This document shows positions 17,322 to 26,257 of a stretch of DNA of 64,000 nt, in pieces. Position 1 is the stretch's first letter. Each line of letters begins with the position of its first letter. The DNA lies in assembly GCA_022616535.1 (NCBI GenBank), contig JAKEEM010000008.1:1-64000 (forward strand). The letters are read 5' to 3'. The notes beneath the pieces are model-generated. The model was given only the letters and a program-made list of their open reading frames with translations, was not told the origin of the DNA and searched no databases. This DNA comes from Chlorobiota bacterium (GTDB lineage Bacteria; Bacteroidota; Ignavibacteria; Tepidaquicellales; OLB5). Both the position numbers and the translations under genes were made by a program.

Positions 17322-18467
17322 ATGGATTTTAATCTTACAGAAAGTAATTTAGAGATACAGAAGCTTGCACGAGATTTTGCTCAAAACAAAATAGCGCCTG
17401 TTGCAATGAAATATGATGAATCACAGGAATTTCCCCGGGAGATTGTAAAGGAGCTTGGGCAGATGGGTTTTCTTGGCATATTGTTTCCCGAAGAGCTCGA
17501 AGGTTCAAATTTGTCTACGGTTGATTATACAATAATTGTAGAGGAAATCTCAAAAGCGGACCCATCGCTTGGGCTCACAGTGGCATCTCATAATGGACTT
17601 TGCACAAACCATATTTACATGTTCTCAAATGATGAGCTTAAGAAGAAATATGTACCTGATTTAGCTTCGGGCAGAAAACTTGGTGCTTGGGGATTGACTG
17701 AAAACGTTTCAGGCAGCGATGCTGCAGGGATGAATACTACTGCTGTCAAGCAGGGAAATACTTATGTTCTAAACGGAAGCAAAAGCTTTATTACACAAGG
17801 AGGCGTGTGTGAAACAGCAGTTGTTACTGCAGTGACCGATAAATCTAAGAACTCCAAAGGTATTTCAGCATTTATTGTTGAAAAGGGATTTGAGGGTTTT
17901 TCGGTAGGCAAAAAAGAAAATAAGCTCGGGATGCGTTCATCAGATACATGCGAGCTGGTTTTTGATAACTGTAAAGTTCCTGCTTTAAACCTAATCGGAG
18001 AGCAAGGGGACGGATTCAGACAGTGTATGCAGGTTTTGGATGGGGGCAGGATATCGATAGCTGCCTTGTCAGTTGGTATTGCCCAGGCAGCTTTAGACCA
18101 TTCAATTAAATACGCAAAGCAAAGGAAACAGTTCGGCAAACCACTTGCTGATTTTCAGGGAATCCAGTTTAAGCTGGCTGATATGGCTACCGAGGTGGAG
18201 GCTGCGCGGCTATTGACATATAGAGCCGCAAAGCTGAGGGATGATGGAAAGGATTTTAAGTTCGCTGCCTCGATGGCTAAATATTACGCGAGCGAAATTG
18301 CCACCAAAGCTACAAATGAAGCCATCCAGATTCATGGCGGATACGGATTCATTAAGGAGTTTCCCGTTGAAAAGCTTTACCGAGACGTTAAGCTGATGAC
18401 AATTGGCGAAGGAACAAGCGAAGTGCAAAAAATGATTATGGCAAGACAGCTTGTTGAAATGTATTAA
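17322..18467 (+). CDS. Acyl-CoA dehydrogenase (short-chain type)
   Basis: FAD flavoprotein of 381 aa that makes the 2,3-enoyl-CoA and passes electrons to ETF. 'WGLTENVSGSDA' and 'GSKSFITQGG' form the flavin/substrate region. 'QRKQFGKPLADFQ' and 'QIHGGYGFIKEFPVEKLYRD' are signature sequences, and 'GEGTSEVQ' near residue 365 holds the catalytic Glu position of butyryl-CoA dehydrogenases. Length is normal. It follows meaB by 20 bp and is the last plus-strand gene before the convergent MlaE. Confidence 0.94.
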   Translation: MDFNLTESNLEIQKLARDFAQNKIAPVAMKYDESQEFPREIVKELGQMGFLGILFPEELEGSNLSTVDYTIIVEEISKADPSLGLTVASHNGLCTNHIYMFSNDELKKKYVPDLASGRKLGAWGLTENVSGSDAAGMNTTAVKQGNTYVLNGSKSFITQGGVCETAVVTAVTDKSKNSKGISAFIVEKGFEGFSVGKKENKLGMRSSDTCELVFDNCKVPALNLIGEQGDGFRQCMQVLDGGRISIAALSVGIAQAALDHSIKYAKQRKQFGKPLADFQGIQFKLADMATEVEAARLLTYRAAKLRDDGKDFKFAASMAKYYASEIATKATNEAIQIHGGYGFIKEFPVEKLYRDVKLMTIGEGTSEVQKMIMARQLVEMY

Positions 18468-18536
18468 ATGTATTAAGTGAAGCCAAAGTCAAAGCTCAAA
18501 TGAAAATGTCAAAATCGTTCCTCAATACTCTTGCAG

Positions 18537-19310
18537 TTATCCGAATATTGTTGTCCACAGAATATAGTCTAAAACCAGAGTCATAGCGGCGGCTAAAACG
18601 AATGCACGGATTGTAGCGTTGCCTACACCCTGTGCACCGCCTTCGGCGTTTAAGCCGACGTGGCAGCCGAGAATAGCTGTTGATGCACCAAAGAAAAACG
18701 CCTTAATAAGTCCGCCAATAATATCCTTCATCTCAAAGACTCTTCTTGCACTGTTGAAAAATATCTGAAACGAAACATCCTGAAAGAAGTATGCAACTCC
18801 AAATGCACCCATTACCGCAATGAAGTTGGCTATGATTGTAAGCACGGGGAGCATAACTATAGATGCAAGAAATCTCGGCATTACAAGGTATCTGACCGGA
18901 TTTATTGCTAGTGATTCAAGCGCGTCAATCTGCTCGGTCACCTTCATAGTTCCGAGTTCAGCCGCAATTGATGCGCCAATCCTGCCTGCAAGAACTATTG
19001 CAGTTAAAACCGGACCTAGCTCAATAAATATTGCTTTCGTTACAGCCGAGCCAAGATATGAGAGAGAAATAAACCCCTGGAACTGGTAAGCTGCCTGCCA
19101 GGCTGATACTGCCCCTGTAAAGAACCCTATAATTACGACCAAAGGTATTGAGCCTGTTCCGATATGGGCCATCTGTTCTAAAATCAGCTTCCTGTCTCTG
19201 AAAACTCGGGGAAGGCTTGAAATTATACCTGTGATTAGTATGGAAATTCTGCCTATTTCAAGGAAAAAGAACTCAATTTTATCAATCAACCAGTCTACAA
19301 GTCTGTCCAT
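18537..19310 (-). CDS. mlaE: MlaE-family ABC transporter permease
   Basis: A 257-aa inner-membrane permease of the Mla phospholipid transport type, with about five to six hydrophobic segments. Family hallmarks are 'GFFTGAVSAWQAAYQF', 'ELGPVLTAIVLAGRIGASIAAELGTMKVTEQIDAL' (written in parts, residues ~95-135) and the proline-rich 'NPVRYLVMPR'. Start chosen at ATG 19310; a TTG three codons upstream is also possible. The usual partners MlaF and MlaD are not adjacent, so the permease is orphaned here. Confidence 0.9.
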   Translation of the reverse strand: MDRLVDWLIDKIEFFFLEIGRISILITGIISSLPRVFRDRKLILEQMAHIGTGSIPLVVIIGFFTGAVSAWQAAYQFQGFISLSYLGSAVTKAIFIELGPVLTAIVLAGRIGASIAAELGTMKVTEQIDALESLAINPVRYLVMPRFLASIVMLPVLTIIANFIAVMGAFGVAYFFQDVSFQIFFNSARRVFEMKDIIGGLIKAFFFGASTAILGCHVGLNAEGGAQGVGNATIRAFVLAAAMTLVLDYILWTTIFG

Positions 19311-19526
19311 AATGTGCAAATATGTATAATATAGTAAAGTGATTCAATTCAAATAGACCAGTTAGTGCATAAAAAATTAATATTATCTCAAAAAATAACT
19401 TTCAATAAAAGCATTGCAAGTCTTAAATTTTATTTATAGATTTATTTATTCGATATAAATAATTTTAATTTAATTTATTTATTATGGCGGCAGCCATAGT
19501 GAATTTACTTATAACATTATAAAAAT

Positions 19527-21377
19527 ATGAAAACAAAAATAATTTTACTATTGGCCCTCCTATACGCAGTTAATCTGGCAATTATTTCGGGAAATAAGGA
19601 TAATGAGAAAAATATAACATACCTTGATAAAAGGATAGCGCAACAAGATGCTTTTACGAACATGAATTATAAAGTTTATAATTTTAATGTTGAGTCAGAT
19701 GTATTTCGCCCCCATTTAGAGCAGGGATTTTCAACAGATAGTTTAGTGGTCGGTCCAGAAATTATGACAGGAATAACAGGATTTTATGATTATAAAACTA
19801 ACGGCGAAGCTAACGTTTATATTCAGGTTGACCCTTCTCACCCTGATTCAATAAATGTGGTGGATGTAACCGCAGACACTCTGGATCATACGGGGATAAC
19901 TTCAAGGAGAACTGAATATGCGTTTTCAACCGATGGAGGGCAAACATGGCAAGCAAGTATTGAAGTTCCCGATGCTTTAAGGTCGGGATATCCGGTTCTA
20001 CACTTGAGAAATAGTGCAGCGGTAATTGCAAACCACAGCGAAGCCATTGGCGGGAGATTAGATGCAAATCTTTACGTTGATGTTGTTCCTCAAGCGGGTT
20101 CCTTCACACAATACGGACATCCAAACCCGAGTACGTCTCCTTTTGGTATTTGGCCGCAAATTGCCGTATACAATAACGGGAATGTTGGATTGGTTTCAAG
20201 AAGAAATGTTTCAAGTTCAAACCCTCCAGAGACGTTATATTATTCATTTTGGAATGGAACAGTTATGAGTGCAAGGACTCCTATTTACTTAACAAGCACT
20301 AATTTTAACGGTAGTGTGGGAAGCAATATGCGTTTTCATCTTGCTACAAACGGAACAGGAAGGGTAACGGTGATAGCGGCTCCGGTGAACCAAAATGATA
20401 CTCTTGGAGACAGCAAGATTTTCTCGAGAACTTCGACGGATAATGGTGCTACGTGGGGACCAGTTACAACGGTTTTCGCTCCATACACTGAAAATAGCGG
20501 TCAGGATACAATAGCAACTGCGGGGGGTTCAGGATTTATTTATAAACCAGGAACATCAACGTGGTTTTTAGCTTATCCAGTTTCAAAAATTTCGGAGGGC
20601 GGTGCACTTTTTGCAAATGCCAAGCTTGTTATAACTAGAAGTGACGGCATGACTTATACGATAACAACCCGCCAGCAGGTTGGAGCATGTACAACATACG
20701 CTCAAAATATGTCGTTTGTGTTTAACATAGATTTTCCTGCGCTGGGCTTCTCAGCCGACGGGAGCACTTTATATTGCGTTTACAGTGTTGTTATGCCTGA
20801 TATAGCACCAACTAATTATAACCAGAGAGACATTTTCTGCCAGTATTCTCTTGACAATGGAACAACATGGTCTAATCCTCTGAGACTAACAAACACTGTA
20901 AATATCGATGAAACATATCCGTCGGTCTCATTTTGGAACAGAGGAACTCAAGGCGGACCGTATCAGCTTAATATTACATACATGAAAGACCCGGGAGTAG
21001 GGCCTGCTTCTTTTGGAGGTTCGGCACCATCATCGAAAAATTTCCAAATATACAGAAAGCTTACAGGATTAGCGCCCATTGGAATATCCAATAACCAGAA
21101 CATTCTGAAGGATTATCACTTGTCTCAAAATTATCCGAATCCTTTTAATCCTTCAACAAAAATTTCTTATAACATTGTTAAGCTAGGCCATGTTTCCTTG
21201 AGTGTCTATGATATTTTAGGAAGGGAGGTTGCTATTTTAGTAAATGAAGTTCAGCAGCCAGGCGTTAAGCATATCGAGTTCAACGCTAACAATTTACCTA
21301 GTGGTATTTATTTCTATACCATTAAAATTAATTCGGGTGATTTCACAGATACAAAGAAAATGGTTCTTGTTAAATAG
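19527..21377 (+). CDS. Secreted Asp-box (sialidase-like fold) protein with T9SS tail
   Basis: A 616-aa exported protein. The signal peptide is within residues 1-22. Asp-box motifs of beta-propeller folds appear as 'STDGGQTW', 'STDNGATW' and 'SLDNGTTW'. A type A T9SS tail begins 'LSQNYPNPFNPSTKI' near residue 533 and ends 'DTKKMVLVK'. Asp-boxes occur in sialidases and in non-enzymatic propellers; I see no sialidase Arg triad, so enzymatic activity is not claimed. The next gene is a paralog. Confidence 0.82.
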   Translation: MKTKIILLLALLYAVNLAIISGNKDNEKNITYLDKRIAQQDAFTNMNYKVYNFNVESDVFRPHLEQGFSTDSLVVGPEIMTGITGFYDYKTNGEANVYIQVDPSHPDSINVVDVTADTLDHTGITSRRTEYAFSTDGGQTWQASIEVPDALRSGYPVLHLRNSAAVIANHSEAIGGRLDANLYVDVVPQAGSFTQYGHPNPSTSPFGIWPQIAVYNNGNVGLVSRRNVSSSNPPETLYYSFWNGTVMSARTPIYLTSTNFNGSVGSNMRFHLATNGTGRVTVIAAPVNQNDTLGDSKIFSRTSTDNGATWGPVTTVFAPYTENSGQDTIATAGGSGFIYKPGTSTWFLAYPVSKISEGGALFANAKLVITRSDGMTYTITTRQQVGACTTYAQNMSFVFNIDFPALGFSADGSTLYCVYSVVMPDIAPTNYNQRDIFCQYSLDNGTTWSNPLRLTNTVNIDETYPSVSFWNRGTQGGPYQLNITYMKDPGVGPASFGGSAPSSKNFQIYRKLTGLAPIGISNNQNILKDYHLSQNYPNPFNPSTKISYNIVKLGHVSLSVYDILGREVAILVNEVQQPGVKHIEFNANNLPSGIYFYTIKINSGDFTDTKKMVLVK

Positions 21378-21462
21378 TTGATTTTTGATATTTGAATTCG
21401 GAATAAGACAGAGAGTCTTTAACTTAAAAACAATGATTTTTTAATAATTTCTTAAAATATGC

Positions 21463-21493
21463 TTGACAACGTTCAATAATTATATTATATTTC
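21463..21493 (+). promoter_or_regulatory. Near-consensus promoter (TTG-N20-TATATTTC)
   Basis: TTG at 21463-21465 and TATATTTC at 21486-21493, again with 20 nt between. The final G of the -7 motif is replaced by C. It lies 41 bp before the second Asp-box gene. Confidence 0.5.
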
Positions 21494-21534
21494 GTAAAGT
21501 CAAAATTTAAATCTATTAACAAAAAGGAGAAAAA

Positions 21535-23199
21535 ATGATAAAGAAATTCAGTCTTTTTGTCTCGTTTGTTTTATTAACGGGTATTCTATATGCCCAGGTA
21601 ACTCCTCCAACATTGGGTCCAGGGGAGTACTGGACTAACCTTTGGTCATTAAGCTATGATTACCAAACTAACGGTTCTGTAAGATACATAGTACAGGACC
21701 CGTTAAACCCTATGAATCTTTGTGCTATCCAGATGGCGACACGCGACAGTGTAAGTCCGCCAGGAACAAACAGATATGTTTGGTTTTCTTACAGCAGTGA
21801 TGCCGGCAGGACATGGGATAATGGTGTTGAAATAGCAACTGCCCGTTTCGAGGGTTTTCCCTGTATGACTGTTCGGAACAATATCCCATTAGTAGCTTTA
21901 CATGAAGTTGACCCGACATCAAGAACATTTGTTTACCAGGATGCTGTTTGGGGTGCAGGTTCATTTGGCACAATCGGAAATTTTCCCCAGACTCCGAATT
22001 TGATTCTTTGGCCTCATGTTGCTGTTTCCACAAATAGTAATATTATCGTAGCCGCTGAACCTAATCCACCGGTTGCAGATGGTTATTATTCATATTGGAA
22101 TGGTTCTGCCTGGTCTCCACACTTTACGCTTACAAATACAAGCGGCCCATCGGGGAATTTTTCCGTTGAGTCAGGTCCCGGCGGCAGAGTATTTATTTTT
22201 GGCGAAGATGATTTTGCAACTAACTTTACAAAACTTTGGGTTTCTACTGATAACGGTGTAACATTCACTTTACAAACAGGTTCAGATGCTCCCCCCGAAG
22301 TGCTAAATGTGGGCGGCCAGCAGCTTTTTGCATATATTGACGGCGGGAAATCCGGAATTTATGTAGGGAATGATATACATTTAGTTTATTCAGTTTACAG
22401 TGATAGCTCTGAATCTTTACCAACACCACCGAACACAAATTGGTATAAACATGCTAAGATAATACATTGGTCATCCAGCACAGGTGTTGATACAGTAGCA
22501 GGGAGATATAATATGCCTAACATGACAGATACTTTAACGCACGCGCTTGTTACTCCTGTATGCCAGGCTTCACTCGGCATATATAACGGCGTTTTATATT
22601 GTACTTACACTGCATTCTTGAGAGGAAATACACAAACTGTCGATGACGGTTCCATTGTAAACGCAGGTGAAATATTTATTACGTATTCAACTGATAATGG
22701 TAATACATGGAACACTCCAGTTAATATTACAAATACAGCAAGTGTAGAAGAGAAGCATTCATCAGTTATAAGAAATCTTGTTACCCCCACCGGAGACAGT
22801 GTTGGTGTATTTTACCTTAGAGATATGAAAGCAGGCGGATGGGTTAATGTTAATGGGTGGGGACCAGCTCCCGTTTATGGAATCTACAAAAAGCTTTCTG
22901 GTGTTATAGGTATAAAGCAGGATTTAGAGATTGTCAGGGAATTCAAGCTGTTCCAGAATTACCCTAATCCGTTTAATCCGACGACTACGATAAGTTATTA
23001 TATACCCAAGAGCTCAAATGTAACGTTAAAGGTATATAATATACTTGGTTCGGAGGTTGCAACATTAGTCAATGGATTTGAAAAATCCGGCGCTAAAGAA
23101 ATAGTATTTGATGCTTCACATTTAGCAAGCGGAATATACTATTATACTATAGCGGCAGGCGAATACAAAGATACCAAAAAGATGGTTCTTGTTAAGTAA
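21535..23199 (+). CDS. Secreted Asp-box protein with T9SS tail (paralog of the preceding gene)
   Basis: A 554-aa exported protein with signal peptide (residues 1-20) and Asp-boxes 'SSDAGRTW', 'STDNGVTF' and 'STDNGNTW'. The sorting tail starts 'LFQNYPNPFNPTTTI' near residue 471 and ends 'DTKKMVLVK'. Strong ribosome binding site AAAAAGGAG 6 bp before the ATG. It has its own near-consensus promoter and its own terminator. Arrangement of motifs matches the 19527 gene, so the pair arose by duplication. Function unknown beyond a surface beta-propeller. Confidence 0.83.
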   Translation: MIKKFSLFVSFVLLTGILYAQVTPPTLGPGEYWTNLWSLSYDYQTNGSVRYIVQDPLNPMNLCAIQMATRDSVSPPGTNRYVWFSYSSDAGRTWDNGVEIATARFEGFPCMTVRNNIPLVALHEVDPTSRTFVYQDAVWGAGSFGTIGNFPQTPNLILWPHVAVSTNSNIIVAAEPNPPVADGYYSYWNGSAWSPHFTLTNTSGPSGNFSVESGPGGRVFIFGEDDFATNFTKLWVSTDNGVTFTLQTGSDAPPEVLNVGGQQLFAYIDGGKSGIYVGNDIHLVYSVYSDSSESLPTPPNTNWYKHAKIIHWSSSTGVDTVAGRYNMPNMTDTLTHALVTPVCQASLGIYNGVLYCTYTAFLRGNTQTVDDGSIVNAGEIFITYSTDNGNTWNTPVNITNTASVEEKHSSVIRNLVTPTGDSVGVFYLRDMKAGGWVNVNGWGPAPVYGIYKKLSGVIGIKQDLEIVREFKLFQNYPNPFNPTTTISYYIPKSSNVTLKVYNILGSEVATLVNGFEKSGAKEIVFDASHLASGIYYYTIAAGEYKDTKKMVLVK

Positions 23200-23212
23200 T
23201 AACTAAAATTTA

Positions 23213-23245
23213 AAGCCCTGGTTAATAATAATCAGGGCTTTCTTA
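23213..23245 (+). terminator. Rho-independent terminator
   Basis: AAGCCCTG pairs with CAGGGCTT around a 12-base loop, followed by TTCTT. Placed right after the Asp-box gene. Confidence 0.75.
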
Positions 23246-23269
23246 AAATACATTAATCGGAGGTAATAA

Positions 23270-26185
23270 ATGAGGCTATTTAACAATTTCTTCTTAGCCC
23301 TTCTTACGATAACTATGCTGATTTTTTCCGAGACGATTGCTTACTCATTTGAGCCGTTAGGCACAACCGGTAAAATTGCGGGAAAAGTTACTGATGAAAA
23401 CGGTTCACCTTTACCGGGAGCTACACTCAAAGTTGAAAATACTCAAATGGGCGCGGTTTCAGATGCCGCGGGCGACTATGTTATCATTAATGTCCCGGTA
23501 GGTAAATATTCGGTAAAATGCTCATATCTTGGCTATGACCCAGTTTTGCAGACGGACGTTAATATATCTGCTGATGTTACGACAACGGTGGATTTTAGAT
23601 TAAAGGAGACCGGCGGAATTAAGACCGAAGAGGTTTTAGTCATTGCCAAAAGGAACACCCTTAGCCCTGATCAAAGCGGTAAAATTATCGGAACTGAATT
23701 TATTGAAACAACCGGCATCAGAGGGATAGAGAATATAGCATCTAAAACTGCTGGCGTTGTTCAGGATGAAGACGGAGCCCATATTAATATAAGGGGCGGC
23801 AGAGACAATGAAACTGCAGTTATTATAGACGGTATTTTAACAACAAACCCGCTAGACGGTAATTCTACAGCTTATGTTTCCAATAACCTGCTGCAGGAAC
23901 TGGCTGTTTTAACAGGCGGATTCAGCGCTGAATACGGCAATGTTCTAAGCGGTGTGATTAATGTTACAACGAAAAGCGGTTCGGATAAATATTCAGGTAT
24001 TATTGAAGTTCTTTCTGACGGGGTTTACGACAGACTTCTGAATACTAATTCACAGGGTTATAACATTTATAGTGTGAACTTGGGCGGTCCGTTAATACCG
24101 ACAAAAAAATTGGGGAACTTTCTCAATTTTTACGGCGGTGTTGAAAGAAACTTTCTCCAGGTTCACAACCCCAGCTGGATTGCTGACCAGCTTGATCTTT
24201 CCTCAGGCAATACCTTACCCGGATTCCTTAACAAAAGGTGGTCAGGCAACGGAAAGCTTAATGCGGATTTCTCCACCATAAATAAAAAATTGCTGTTGAG
24301 ATTTGTCGGAGGTGTAAATATTTCGCGCACTGACAGAAGGTTATGGGTCCAGTCGTATATGAGACATAACTGGAACAGAAATCCTCAGATTCTGGAGGAT
24401 AATGACCAGTTTTACGGGAAGATAACCCACCAATTCAGCAATAAAGTATTCTACGAATTGCAGTTCAATTATTTTAAGACAGAATCAATACAGCAAGATC
24501 CATTATTGATAGATAATTTATTCTGGTACGGAGACCCTGACCATGTACCACTTCTGGAATTTCCGGGCGGCAGAATTGGCTTTGATAAATATGGTATGTT
24601 TGCACTTGAAAACAGAATAAATAATTTCTATGAGAAGCAGCAGACTCAATACTATGAAGGCAGTTTTAATATTCTTACACAGCTGAAACATAATGAAATT
24701 AAATTGGGAGGAAATTACAGATACCATACCATAAGACTATTCCAGATATCTCCGATTGTATTAGCTCAATTTAAGGCGCAGTTTCCGGATAGTCTGGATT
24801 CACCTTATTTTAGAGAGTATGTAGATAATCTTGTTAACACAAATTATTTTGGGTATACTTTCAGCGGCGCTTCGGGCGTAACACTTGACCTGGCTAACGA
24901 TGACAGTAAGCTTTCTGAGGGTTCGGTCGATGGAGCTAAGCACCCGGTAGTTGCTAGTTTATATCTGCAGGATAAAATCGAATTCCAGGATTTTACATTA
25001 AATGCGGGTTTAAGATTCGATTACCTTGACCCGGCATCATGGAGAATAAAAGATATTAACAATGCAGTGAGGTTTGGCGACCCTAATGCATTTGATATCG
25101 AAGACGTTGATTTAGAAAGCGACCCGACTTATGCAGTTAGCCCGAGACTTGGATTTTCATTCCCGGTAACTGAAAGAACAATATTTCATGCTCAGTTCGG
25201 CAAGTTTATACAAATGCCTAATCTTGAGCTTTTGTATAATGGATACGGAAATATGAGATACTGGATTAATATAGGTGGTTTTGCGGGTACCTTTGGAAAT
25301 CCAAACTTGAAACCCGAAAAAACAACTTCGTATGAAATTGGGGTTAAACAGCAATTCGGAGATAAACTCTCTGTTGACCTAACCGCTTTTTATAAAGAAA
25401 CCGAGGATTTAATCGGAATTAAGAGATATATACAGGAACCAAGTTCCATTCAGGTTTATGCAAACCAGGACTATGGAACTATAAGGGGAGTTGATTTAGC
25501 AATTGATTTTAGAAGAACAAGCAGAGTTGCATTTTCAATTGCATATTCATTGTCATTTGCTTCCGGCACAGGTTCAGATCCTAATTCTTCATCAATTGCA
25601 CACTGGCTTGGTGATGAACTGCCGAAGTTTACTAATTTATTAGACTATGACCAGAGACATACAGGAACATTAAATTTGGATTACAGATTCGGTAAAACAG
25701 ATGTTCCAAAAGGTTTCTGGGGCGCTGTTCTTTCAAGATTAGGTCTTAACCTTCTGTATTCATTCAACAGCGGCAGACCTTATTCCAAGAAAGACCCGGC
25801 TGTGGACCCGCTTGCTTCAACGGGCTCTGGAGCTACACTAAAATCTTCCATAAACGGGGCTTTTGGACCCTGGAACCACAGACTGGATATGAAGCTTGAT
25901 AAAACAGTATCTGTTTGGAGACTGGATTTCAATTTCTATATATGGGTTATAAACGCTTTGAACACAAGGCTAGTAAATGATGTATGGCCCGGAAGCGGTG
26001 ACCCTGGTGACGCGGGGTACCTGGCAACCCAGCAGGGGATAAACCGTGCAAATGCTTTTGATACAGATACTGACCCGACTACGAGCGCTGAGGAATTCAG
26101 GAAGCTTTATGGTTTGAGGACAATGGAAATTGATAATTACGGTCCCCCAAGGCAAATAAGATTCGGTATTAAAATGAACTTCTAA
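23270..26185 (+). CDS. TonB-dependent receptor with carboxypeptidase-regulatory-like N-domain
   Basis: Outer-membrane receptor of 971 aa. After a signal peptide (about 1-27), a CarboxypepD_reg-like beta domain spans ~35-115 ('GKVTDENGSPLPGATLKV'). A plug domain follows (~140-235, with 'INIRGGRDNETAVIIDG' and 'GGFSAEYGNVLSGVINVTTKSG'). The rest is a 22-strand barrel ending in 'IRFGIKMNF' with terminal Phe. The receptor imports a large ligand or works in surface-protein handling. Ribosome binding site CGGAGG precedes the ATG. A strong terminator follows. It sits beside a 1092-aa T9SS-type surface protein and a PorV-like protein. Confidence 0.93.
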   Translation: MRLFNNFFLALLTITMLIFSETIAYSFEPLGTTGKIAGKVTDENGSPLPGATLKVENTQMGAVSDAAGDYVIINVPVGKYSVKCSYLGYDPVLQTDVNISADVTTTVDFRLKETGGIKTEEVLVIAKRNTLSPDQSGKIIGTEFIETTGIRGIENIASKTAGVVQDEDGAHINIRGGRDNETAVIIDGILTTNPLDGNSTAYVSNNLLQELAVLTGGFSAEYGNVLSGVINVTTKSGSDKYSGIIEVLSDGVYDRLLNTNSQGYNIYSVNLGGPLIPTKKLGNFLNFYGGVERNFLQVHNPSWIADQLDLSSGNTLPGFLNKRWSGNGKLNADFSTINKKLLLRFVGGVNISRTDRRLWVQSYMRHNWNRNPQILEDNDQFYGKITHQFSNKVFYELQFNYFKTESIQQDPLLIDNLFWYGDPDHVPLLEFPGGRIGFDKYGMFALENRINNFYEKQQTQYYEGSFNILTQLKHNEIKLGGNYRYHTIRLFQISPIVLAQFKAQFPDSLDSPYFREYVDNLVNTNYFGYTFSGASGVTLDLANDDSKLSEGSVDGAKHPVVASLYLQDKIEFQDFTLNAGLRFDYLDPASWRIKDINNAVRFGDPNAFDIEDVDLESDPTYAVSPRLGFSFPVTERTIFHAQFGKFIQMPNLELLYNGYGNMRYWINIGGFAGTFGNPNLKPEKTTSYEIGVKQQFGDKLSVDLTAFYKETEDLIGIKRYIQEPSSIQVYANQDYGTIRGVDLAIDFRRTSRVAFSIAYSLSFASGTGSDPNSSSIAHWLGDELPKFTNLLDYDQRHTGTLNLDYRFGKTDVPKGFWGAVLSRLGLNLLYSFNSGRPYSKKDPAVDPLASTGSGATLKSSINGAFGPWNHRLDMKLDKTVSVWRLDFNFYIWVINALNTRLVNDVWPGSGDPGDAGYLATQQGINRANAFDTDTDPTTSAEEFRKLYGLRTMEIDNYGPPRQIRFGIKMNF

Positions 26186-26195
26186 ATTAAATGAG

Positions 26196-26235
26196 ATGCA
26201 CTCAGGCTTTTGTCTGAGTGCATTCTGATTTTTAA
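26196..26235 (+). terminator. Rho-independent terminator
   Basis: A perfect 10-bp stem (ATGCACTCAG/CTGAGTGCAT) with an 8-base loop, followed shortly by five T residues, after the TonB receptor gene. Confidence 0.85.
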
Positions 26236-26257
26236 TAATTTTAATTACTAAGAAGAT

